DNA from: DATFPQ01 sp035264765
GTDB lineage: Bacteria; Actinomycetota; Actinomycetes; Actinomycetales; Angustibacteraceae
NCBI GenBank assembly: GCA_035264765.1
Contig: DATFPQ010000213.1
Coordinates: forward strand, 1-9,062
Direction of reading: 5' to 3'
Length of the DNA: 9,062 nucleotides
Shown: positions 1 to 5,077 of the stretch, one piece after another
Layout: every line of letters starts with the position of its first letter
Numbering within the stretch: position 1 is the first letter of the stretch
Made by a program: the position numbers and the translations under genes
Notes under the pieces: generated by a model
Told to the model about the DNA's origin: nothing
What the model saw: only the letters and a program-made list of their open reading frames with translations
Databases searched by the model: none

Positions 1-276
1 GAACCCGGTCGCACGGTGTCGCGCGAAGAGGTCTGTCTCCATGAACGTCCCCTCGTCGAGCAGCAGGAGGACACGCTCACGCGCAGTGAGGCGGCCACGG
101 TCGTGGCGCTTGCGGGTGGCGACCTCGTCGCCGACGACCGCACGTCGACGACGTTCGGCCAACCACGTCACGGAAGCAGGCAGCGTCCGGTCTTCGGCCG
201 TGGCCGGCCCGGTCGCGAGCTTGACCGGGTGGGGCTGGCCGCCACGCGGGAGGGCAGTGGCATCCGGCATCGACAT
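1..276 (-). CDS. Acyl-CoA carboxylase beta subunit (PccB/AccD5 type), 5' part only
   Basis: Partial gene: reading leftward from an ATG at 276-274, 92 codons stay open to the window edge, and the 3' part is missing. The translation ends in the classic N-terminal block of carboxyltransferase beta subunits: residues about 52-70 have K-R-H-D-R-G-R-L-T-A-R-E-R (family form K-x-H-x-x-G-K-L-T-A-R-E-R), followed by LLLLDEGTFMETD and ARHRATGF. The last resembles the A-x-H-R-S-T-N-F block of AccD5/PccB, so propionyl-CoA or acetyl-CoA is the likeliest substrate; this is inferred from few residues. The protein would transfer carboxyl from biotin on the alpha chain to the acyl-CoA in the cytosol. A GGAGG (285-281) lies 4 nt from this ATG and 10 nt from a second in-frame ATG at 270-268, so either start is possible. 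The roughly 50 residues before the motif are a poorly conserved leader, as in AccD5. It is divergent from the DivIVA-like gene. Confidence 0.87.
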   Translation of the reverse strand, partial: MSMPDATALPRGGQPHPVKLATGPATAEDRTLPASVTWLAERRRRAVVGDEVATRKRHDRGRLTARERVLLLLDEGTFMETDLFARHRATGF

Positions 277-453
277 GGGTCCTCCAGGGCCGGTGGTCTA
301 CGGGTCTGCCCAGCGGAGGCCGGTGAGCTGGTTCGGATACCCGGTGGTGCTCCTCGTCCCCAGCCAGGTCTTGGTATCGGGAAGCGTCCCGCGGCCTCCC
401 TTCTACGTCAGCACGAGAAGGCCGACGACCCACGCTGCCGAAGGAGCGCCACC
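277..453. promoter_or_regulatory. Divergent intergenic region between carboxylase beta gene and DivIVA-like gene
   Basis: This 177-bp gap lies between two divergent start codons, so promoters for both directions should be here. I see no convincing -35/-10 pair. A weak inverted repeat (CCTTCT at 399-404 with AGAAGG at 416-421, 11-nt loop) sits just upstream of the plus-strand ribosome binding site. I found no copy of the 3837-3858 palindrome here. Open frames that cross this gap are not supported as genes. Confidence 0.5.
441..446 (+). promoter_or_regulatory. Ribosome binding site that sets the DivIVA-like start
   Basis: AAGGAG lies 7 nt before the GTG at 454. It supports this start over the much longer open frame that reaches back to 16. 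That longer frame would overlap the carboxylase gene on the other strand and adds no recognisable sequence. Confidence 0.8.
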
Positions 454-1059
454 GTGACCCTCAGACCCGAAGACATCAAGGCCCAGCAGTTCCGCGTCGT
501 GATGCGCGGCTACAAGGTCGAGGAGGTCGACGCCTTCCTCGGGGTTGTCCGGCGTGAGCTCACCAGGGCCACGCAGACGGGCACGGGGCCCCAGCCCGCC
601 CCGCAGCCGGACGCCGATGCGGATCGCCCGAAGGCGCCGGCCGAAGACCCCGCAGGCAGCGGCGACGACGCCCTCAGCGCCCGTGCCCTTCGCACGCTTG
701 CCATCGCGCAGGAGATGGCGGACAAGGTTGCCGCCAGCGCCGCAGCGGACGCGGAGCAGGTCGTCTCCGACGCGAGGGTGACCGCAGAGCAGATCGTGGC
801 CCAGGCCCAGGCTGAGGCCGGCGCGGTGCTTGCGGAGCTCCAGATCAGGCGGCAGCACGAGGTGGAGTCGATCGAGGCCCGCGTTCAGCAACTGCGGGCC
901 GAGACCGAGCGCCTGAGCCAGCTGGAGCGGCACTGCCGGGAGAGCCTGCAGCGCTGGTTGGCGCAGCAGCAGCTGCTCGTGGACGCCGGTGGAGGCATCG
1001 ACGGCCGCGCGCCGGAAGGGCTGGTTCGGACGAGCAACGGGTCGAGCTCCCCGCAGTAG
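454..1059 (+). CDS. DivIVA/Wag31-like coiled-coil protein
   Basis: The protein has 201 aa from a GTG start with a good ribosome binding site. Residues 3-36 form a DivIVA N-terminal (DivI1A) domain: LRPEDIKAQQF, then RGYKVEEVDAFL, closely matching the family's GY-x-x-x-E-V-D-A-F-L signature, which binds membrane. Residues about 38-73 are a Pro/Ala/Asp-rich disordered linker. Residues about 74-170 are an Ala/Gln/Glu-rich coiled coil whose pattern (S-A-R-A-L-x-x-L-A-I-A-Q-E-x-A-D-K, then IEARVQQLRAETERLSQLER) parallels mycobacterial Wag31, which scaffolds polar growth and polar lipid/peptidoglycan enzymes. At 201 aa it is shorter than Wag31 (about 260-270), and it is not in the usual dcw/ftsZ cluster, so I read it as a paralog rather than the main DivIVA. 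It is followed after 89 bp by the carrier-protein-like gene and flanked by carboxylase genes. Exact role unknown. Confidence 0.88.
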   Translation: MTLRPEDIKAQQFRVVMRGYKVEEVDAFLGVVRRELTRATQTGTGPQPAPQPDADADRPKAPAEDPAGSGDDALSARALRTLAIAQEMADKVAASAAADAEQVVSDARVTAEQIVAQAQAEAGAVLAELQIRRQHEVESIEARVQQLRAETERLSQLERHCRESLQRWLAQQQLLVDAGGGIDGRAPEGLVRTSNGSSSPQ

Positions 1060-1107
1060 TGGTCCGGGTATGCCGACGTCGGGGCGTGCGGCTCCGCAGC
1101 GAGAACG

Positions 1108-1123
1108 GCCGGCCTCGGCCGGC
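1108..1123 (+). other. GC-rich hairpin between DivIVA-like and ACP-like genes
   Basis: GCCGGC (1108-1113) pairs perfectly with GCCGGC (1118-1123) around the tetraloop CTCG. It sits in the 89-nt gap, about 12 nt before the next ribosome binding site. There is no T-run, so it is not a standard terminator. An mRNA processing or stability element, or a weak attenuator, is possible. The structure follows from the sequence; any function is a guess. Confidence 0.35.
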
Positions 1124-1135
1124 TACAGACGAGAT

Positions 1136-1142
1136 GGAGGAG
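1136..1142 (+). promoter_or_regulatory. Ribosome binding site that sets the ACP-like start
   Basis: GGAGGAG lies 6 nt before the ATG at 1149. It decides for this start over an in-frame GTG that overlaps the upstream stop codon at 1059, which would add 30 low-complexity Arg-rich residues unlike any carrier protein. Confidence 0.8.
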
Positions 1143-1148
1143 CGTGGA

Positions 1149-1469
1149 ATGAGGGACATGCTGGTCGTGGAGCTGGTGGAGAACGTTCTCGTGGACGTGC
1201 TCGAGGTTCATCCCGAGACCGTGCTGCCGCACGCCCGGCTGTCCGACGACCTGGGCGCGACCCGGGTCGACGTCCTGGTCATCCTGCAGCGCCTGGAGGA
1301 TGTTCTGCCTGCCGACGCCCTGGAACGGCTGATGCCCTCGCAGGCGGGAGGACGCGCCGGCTCCTTCTCGGTGGAGGACCTCGTCGAGCTGGTGGAGTCT
1401 AAGACGAGCGTCACCCGTTTCGCTGGCGGGCTGCTTGCAGGTTGCGTCCGATCGACATCCCGTCCTTAG
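1149..1469 (+). CDS. Acyl-carrier-protein-like protein lacking the phosphopantetheine serine
   Basis: The protein has 106 aa. Residues 7-53 follow the acyl carrier protein fold pattern: helix 1 (VELVENVLVDVLEV), a loop with P-E-T-V, then L-S-D-D-L-G-A-T-R-V-D-V-L-V-I-L-Q-R-L-E-D at 31-51, which lines up with the D-L-G-A-D-S-L-D-x-x-E-L-V-x-x-L-E-E block of true ACPs. Thr38-Arg39-Val40 replace the usual Asp-Ser-Leu, so the Ser that carries 4'-phosphopantetheine is Arg. A short helix 4 (SVEDLVELVES) follows at about 74-84, then about 20 unconserved residues. Holo-ACP function therefore looks impossible at the normal site; a structural or docking role is one possibility. It is acidic like ACPs. 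It follows the DivIVA-like gene in the same direction and converges on the carboxylase alpha gene. The family call rests on pattern alone; a degenerate carrier domain or an unrelated four-helix protein are the alternatives. Confidence 0.72.
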   Translation: MRDMLVVELVENVLVDVLEVHPETVLPHARLSDDLGATRVDVLVILQRLEDVLPADALERLMPSQAGGRAGSFSVEDLVELVESKTSVTRFAGGLLAGCVRSTSRP

Positions 1470-1546
1470 CCCGGTACGTGCCCCCGTGCCCGTGCAGCGG
1501 GTGGATCGCGTCGCCTCCTGCGTGCGCCGGGCACCGTCCGAGCTCG
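1470..1546. other. Convergent intergenic gap, no clear terminator
   Basis: This gap of 77 bp lies between the stops of the ACP-like gene and the carboxylase alpha gene. A terminator for both is expected here. I find only a weak CCCG/CGGG hairpin (1489-1492 with 1498-1501) and no T-run. Transcripts may overlap at their 3' ends. Confidence 0.4.
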
Positions 1547-3349
1547 TCAGCCGGTGAGCTGGAGCAGCACGGTGCCGCTGGCGACGGTCTGGCCGATCTC
1601 GGCGACCAGGTCGGTGACCGTTCCGGCCTTGTGTGCCGTGATCGGCTGCTCCATCTTCATTGCCTCGAGGACGACGACGAGGTCGCCGGCCTGGACGGCC
1701 TGCCCCTCCTCGACGGCGATCTTGACGATCGTCCCCTGCATGGGGGCGGTCAGGGCGTCACTGCCCGCTCCCGTGGCGGACGCCGACCGCGTGGACCGTT
1801 TCGGCGCCCGTGCACGGCCACCGGTCGCGGAACCGCCTCCGGACCCAGACCCTGCACCGACCCCCAGACCGGCCGGAAGCACGACCTCCAGCCGCTTGCC
1901 CGCCACCTCGACCACCACGCGCTCGCGCGGAGCCTCTTCCTCGGCGGCCCCGTGAGCCCCCACGAACGGCTCGATCGTGTTGTCGAACTCCGTCTCGATC
2001 CACCGCGTGTGCACCGAGAACGGCTCGTCGCCGGGAGGCGCGAACGCCGGGTCGCGCACCACCACCCGGTGGAAGGGCAGCACCGTCGGCATCCCCTCCA
2101 CGACGAACTCGTCCAGCGCGCGCCGGGAGCGCTCCAGCGCCTGGTGCCGGTCGCGGCCGGTCACGATGAGCTTGGCCAGCATCGAGTCGAAGGCGCCGCT
2201 CACGACGTCGCCCGCCTCCACGCCGGAGTCGAGCCGGACACCGGGCCCGCTGGGCGCCCGGAAGCCGGTGACCGTGCCCGGCGCGGGCAGGAAGCCGCGA
2301 CCGGCGTCCTCCCCGTTGATGCGGAACTCGATCGAGTGCCCCCGCAACGGCGGGTCGTCGTAGCCGAGCTCCTCGCCGGCCGCGATGCGCAGCTGTTCGC
2401 GGACCAGGTCGATGCCCGAGACCTCCTCGGTGACCGGGTGCTCGACCTGCAGCCGGGTGTTGACCTCGAGGAAGGAGATCGTGCCGTCCTGCCCGACCAG
2501 GAACTCGCAGGTACCCGCACCGGTGTAGCCGGCCTCCCGGAGGATGGCCTTGGACGCCCGGTACAGCTCGGCCACCTGCTCGCCGGACAAGAACGGCGCC
2601 GGTGCCTCCTCGACCAGCTTCTGGTGACGGCGCTGCAGCGAGCAGTCCCGCGTGGAGACGACGACGACGTTGCCATGGGTGTCGGCCAGGCACTGCGTCT
2701 CCACGTGCCGCGGTCGGTCGAGGTACTTCTCGACGAAGCACTCGCCGCGACCGAACGCCGACACGGCCTCGCGCACCGCGGAGTCGAACAGGTGCGGGAT
2801 CTCCTCGCGGGTGCGGGCGACCTTCAGGCCGCGCCCGCCGCCCCCGTACGCCGCCTTGATCGCGACCGGGAGGCCGTACTCGTCGGCAAAGGCCAACACC
2901 TCCTCGGCGTCCGCCACCGGGTCCTTGGTGCCGGCCACGAGCGGAGCCCCGGCCCGCTCGGCGATGTGCCGGGCCTTGACCTTGTCGCCCAGCGCGTCGA
3001 TCGCCTCGGGCGACGGCCCGATCCACACCAGGCCGGCATCGGCCACGGCCTTGGCGAAGTGCGCGTTCTCGGCGAGGAAGCCGTAACCCGGGTGCACCGC
3101 GTCCGCGCCGGACTCTGCCGCCACCTTCAGCAGCTTGTCCTGCGCCAGGTAGGAGTCGCCGGGAGTCGAACCGCCGAGGCTGTGCGCCTCGTCGGCGACC
3201 TTGACGTGCAGGGCGTCGCGGTCCGGCTCGGCGTACACGGCCACGGAGGCGATGCCGGCGTCCGTGCACGCACGCGCGATCCGGACGGCGATCTCGCCCC
3301 GGTTGGCGATGAGCACCTTGGTGATCGACCGACCCTCGTGTCGTCCCAT
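1547..3349 (-). CDS. accA3: Acyl-CoA carboxylase alpha chain: biotin carboxylase fused to BCCP (AccA3 type)
   Basis: ATP-dependent biotin carboxylase and its biotin carrier in one 600-aa chain, which charges biotin with bicarbonate for a separate beta subunit. Biotin carboxylase N-domain: KVLIANRGEIAVRIAR (11-26) and HPGYGFLAEN (86-95). ATP-grasp: glycine loop KAAYGGGGRGLK (165-176), then CSLQRRHQK (236-244) and EVNTRLQVEHPVTE (295-308), holding the catalytic Glu/Asn/Arg residues. C-domain: EFRINGEDAGRGFLPAPG (341-358). A Gly/Ser/Ala linker (about 492-530) leads to the biotinyl domain, with biotin on Lys565 in EAMKMEQP. It resembles mycobacterial AccA3 in length and along its whole sequence. 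I chose the ATG at 3349 because GGGGAG lies 6 nt upstream (3361-3356); an ATG six codons earlier (3367) lacks a well-placed site. It lies 79 bp downstream of the MerR gene on the same strand and probably serves the 5074-6630 beta subunit, the left-edge one, or both. Confidence 0.96.
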   Translation of the reverse strand: MGRHEGRSITKVLIANRGEIAVRIARACTDAGIASVAVYAEPDRDALHVKVADEAHSLGGSTPGDSYLAQDKLLKVAAESGADAVHPGYGFLAENAHFAKAVADAGLVWIGPSPEAIDALGDKVKARHIAERAGAPLVAGTKDPVADAEEVLAFADEYGLPVAIKAAYGGGGRGLKVARTREEIPHLFDSAVREAVSAFGRGECFVEKYLDRPRHVETQCLADTHGNVVVVSTRDCSLQRRHQKLVEEAPAPFLSGEQVAELYRASKAILREAGYTGAGTCEFLVGQDGTISFLEVNTRLQVEHPVTEEVSGIDLVREQLRIAAGEELGYDDPPLRGHSIEFRINGEDAGRGFLPAPGTVTGFRAPSGPGVRLDSGVEAGDVVSGAFDSMLAKLIVTGRDRHQALERSRRALDEFVVEGMPTVLPFHRVVVRDPAFAPPGDEPFSVHTRWIETEFDNTIEPFVGAHGAAEEEAPRERVVVEVAGKRLEVVLPAGLGVGAGSGSGGGSATGGRARAPKRSTRSASATGAGSDALTAPMQGTIVKIAVEEGQAVQAGDLVVVLEAMKMEQPITAHKAGTVTDLVAEIGQTVASGTVLLQLTG

Positions 3350-3382
3350 CTCAGGCTCCCCGTCCATCGCGTCGATGCTTCT

Positions 3383-3416
3383 TCGGCCGGCCGAGCCTAG
3401 CGCCCTGCGCGGGCGC
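3383..3416 (-). promoter_or_regulatory. Upstream region of the carboxylase alpha gene: palindrome and short hairpin
   Basis: The 79-bp gap between the MerR stop and the alpha-chain start holds a perfect 12-bp palindrome, TCGGCCGGCCGA (3383-3394), and a 6-bp GC hairpin (GCGCCC 3400-3405 with GGGCGC 3411-3416, 5-nt loop). Between them, TAGGCT (minus strand, 3399-3394) fits the loose actinobacterial -10 form TANNNT, with no good -35. This could be an internal promoter or a partial attenuator, letting the alpha chain be expressed apart from the regulator. Structure is visible; function is inferred. Confidence 0.3.
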
Positions 3417-3428
3417 GGGCCTCCGCCC

Positions 3429-3830
3429 TCACCGCGGCCCGGACAGCCGGGCCAGGTCCTCGCGGCAGCGGCGCTCGAGGTCGTCGAGCTCTTGCAGGGC
3501 TGCCTGGACGTCCCGCAGCCGCTCGGTCAGCACGCCGCGGCGGTCGTCGATCTGGTCCAGCAGGTACCGCAGCTGCCCCGTCTCGCCGGGCTGCTGGTCG
3601 TACATGTCCACGATCCGCCGGATCTCCTCCAGGGGGAAGCCCAGCCGCCGTCCGCGCAGCACGAGCCGGAGCCGGATCCGGTCGCGCGCGTGGAAGACCC
3701 GAGAGGTGCCGCGGCGCTCGGGCGTGATCAGGCCGAGGTGCTCGTAGTACCGGATGGTCCGGTGCGTCACACCCAGGTCCTCGGCGACCTCCGCGATCGT
3801 CCAGGTGCGCTCCCTTGCCATGCCGGCCAT
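3429..3830 (-). CDS. MerR-family regulator, LiuR-like
   Basis: The protein has 133 aa. Winged helix-turn-helix of the MerR type at residues 10-50: TIAEVAEDLGVTHRTIRYYE then GLITPERRGTSRVF. It continues with RIRLRLVLRGRRLGFPLEEI (51-70), VDMYD and a C-terminal dimerisation helix (about 85-125). The R-L-x-L-I/V-L-R-G-R-R-L-G-F block and the spacing to a D-x-Y-D and G-Q-L-x-x-L-L stretch match LiuR, the MerR-type regulator of leucine/isovalerate (liu) genes in proteobacteria. The only Cys is near the C-terminus, so no CueR/MerR-like metal site is present. An acyl-CoA-type ligand is plausible but unproven. It is upstream of the carboxylase alpha gene on the same strand and divergent from the acyl-CoA dehydrogenase. 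The palindrome at 3837-3858 ends 6 bp before its start codon, suggesting autoregulation. No clear ribosome binding site precedes the ATG at 3830; an ATG three codons in (3821) is possible. Confidence 0.92.
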   Translation of the reverse strand: MAGMARERTWTIAEVAEDLGVTHRTIRYYEHLGLITPERRGTSRVFHARDRIRLRLVLRGRRLGFPLEEIRRIVDMYDQQPGETGQLRYLLDQIDDRRGVLTERLRDVQAALQELDDLERRCREDLARLSGPR

Positions 3831-3836
3831 CGTGGC

Positions 3837-3858
3837 TTTACGTTGACGTCAACGTCAA
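3837..3858. promoter_or_regulatory. Near-perfect 22-bp palindrome, likely operator of the MerR/LiuR-like regulator
   Basis: The core ACGTTGACGTCAACGT (3840-3855) is a perfect 16-bp palindrome. Three more bases each side extend it to 22 bp with one mismatched pair. It can be read as tandem 6-mers: TTTACG-TTGACG on the plus strand and TTGACG-TTGACG on the minus strand. It lies between the divergent start codons, 6 bp from the regulator and 40 bp from the dehydrogenase. TTGACG also resembles a -35 hexamer in both directions, but I see no good -10 partner. MerR-type factors bind palindromes in divergent promoters, and ACGT-rich palindromes are, from memory, the form of LiuR sites. Confidence 0.72.
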
Positions 3859-3898
3859 GCAACGCCGCCTGGCGTCTGAACCGAAGAGGTGCGCAGCG

Positions 3899-5077
3899 GT
3901 GACCGCGTTCGAGCTCAGCAAGGACCACGAGGACTTCCGTCAGGTGGTGCGTGAGTTCGCCGAGGAGCAGGTGGCCCCGCACGCCGCGCAATGGGACCGG
4001 GAGCACCGGTTCCCCGTCGAGCTGGTGCCGCAGATGGGCGAGCTGGGACTGTTCGGCCTCGTGGTCCCGGAGGAGTACGGCGGCGCGGACGCGGACTTCA
4101 CGTCGTTGTGCGTCGCCATCGAGGAGCTCGGCCGCGTCGACCAGTCGGTCGGGATCACCCTCTCCGCCGGGGTCGGCCTCGGGATCAACCCGATCCTGAC
4201 CTTCGGCAACGACGAGCAGCGGCAGCGCTGGCTTCCCGACCTGGTTGCCGGGCGGGCGCTGGCCGCCTTCGGACTCACCGAGCCGGACGCCGGGTCCGAC
4301 GCGGGAGCGACCCGCACGCGGGCCCGCCTGGAGGCGGGGACGTGGGTCATCGACGGCGCCAAGGCGTTCATCACCAACTCCGGCACGGAGATCACCAGCG
4401 TCGTCACCGTCACTGCACGCACCGGCACGCTCGAGGACGGCCGCCCCGAGATCAGCGCCATCCTGGTTCCCAACGGCACGCCGGGGTTCGTGGTCGAGCC
4501 GGCCTACGACAAGCTCGGCTGGCGCGCGAGCGACACGCACGGCCTGACCTTCGCCGGGGCACGCGTGCCAGAAAGCAACCTTCTGGGCGCTCGGGGCGCC
4601 GGGTACCGCCAGTTCCTGCAGACGCTGGACGACGGCCGCATCGCGATCTCGGCGCTGGCGGTGGGCCTCGCTCAGGCCTGCCTGGAGGCAAGCACCTCCT
4701 ACGCCCGTACCCGGGTCAGCTTCGGCCGCCCGATCGGCGCGTACCAGGGCGTCTCGTTCGCGGTCGCGGACCTGGCCGTGGCCGTGGAAGCCGCCCGGCT
4801 GCTCACCTACAAGGCGGCGTGGCTGAAGGATCAGCACCACGCGGGACGCCGGCCTGCCTCGGACGTCAAGCAGGCGGCTGCCATCGCCAAGCTCTACTCG
4901 ACCGAGGCGGCCGTGACCGCCACCCGAGTCGCAACGCAGGTATTCGGCGGCAACGGGTTCATGGAGGAGTATCCCGTGGCACGGTTCTACCGCGACGCCA
5001 AGATCCTGGAGATCGGCGAGGGTACGAGCGAGGTGCAGCGCATGGTCGTGGCCCGCGGCCTCGGGCTTCCGGCGTGA
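3899..5077 (+). CDS. Acyl-CoA dehydrogenase
   Basis: FAD-dependent alpha,beta-dehydrogenation of an acyl-CoA, 392 aa, the usual length. N-terminal helical domain to about residue 115 (includes LFGLVVPEEYGG at 51-62). The beta domain starts with AFGLTEPDAGSD (123-134), the family's first signature. The C-terminal helical domain holds SYARTRVSFGRPIGAYQG and QVFGGNGFMEEYPV (347-360). Glu374 in IGEGTSEVQR is at the canonical catalytic-base position of medium- and short-chain enzymes. Isovaleryl-CoA dehydrogenase instead has Ala there and its Glu in an L-E-R motif of an earlier helix; here that place reads D-G-R. So this looks like a short or branched-chain acyl-CoA dehydrogenase rather than a true isovaleryl-CoA enzyme. 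GTG start: GAAGAGG (3883-3889) lies 9 nt upstream, and a longer frame back to 3815 would run through the operator. It overlaps the next gene by 4 nt. Confidence 0.95.
   Translation: MTAFELSKDHEDFRQVVREFAEEQVAPHAAQWDREHRFPVELVPQMGELGLFGLVVPEEYGGADADFTSLCVAIEELGRVDQSVGITLSAGVGLGINPILTFGNDEQRQRWLPDLVAGRALAAFGLTEPDAGSDAGATRTRARLEAGTWVIDGAKAFITNSGTEITSVVTVTARTGTLEDGRPEISAILVPNGTPGFVVEPAYDKLGWRASDTHGLTFAGARVPESNLLGARGAGYRQFLQTLDDGRIAISALAVGLAQACLEASTSYARTRVSFGRPIGAYQGVSFAVADLAVAVEAARLLTYKAAWLKDQHHAGRRPASDVKQAAAIAKLYSTEAAVTATRVATQVFGGNGFMEEYPVARFYRDAKILEIGEGTSEVQRMVVARGLGLPA

Noticed and set aside
16..453. Extension of the DivIVA-like frame back to 16, and other open frames over 1-457
   Set aside because: The region is the antisense of the carboxylase beta gene and its upstream gap. 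A strong AAGGAG and the family alignment place the DivIVA-like start at 454.
1059..1148. In-frame GTG at 1059 as start of the ACP-like gene, overlapping the upstream stop
   Set aside because: It would add 30 Arg-rich residues with no carrier-protein counterpart, and the GGAGGAG before 1149 is far better placed.
3350..3367. Alternative alpha-chain start six codons upstream (3367)
   Set aside because: No well-placed ribosome binding site, whereas GGGGAG lies 6 nt from the ATG at 3349. Not fully excluded.
1442..3400. Very long plus-strand open frame of over 650 codons opposite the carboxylase alpha gene
   Set aside because: It is the antisense shadow of a well-conserved gene in GC-rich DNA, His/Arg/Gly/Leu-rich with no recognisable domain. 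Long antisense frames are expected at this GC content.
3991..5073. Long 5' extension of the carboxylase beta frame through the dehydrogenase gene (361 more residues)
   Set aside because: The extension is the +1 shadow of the dehydrogenase. Homology of the beta subunit begins just after the GTG at 5074, so this is not a fusion.
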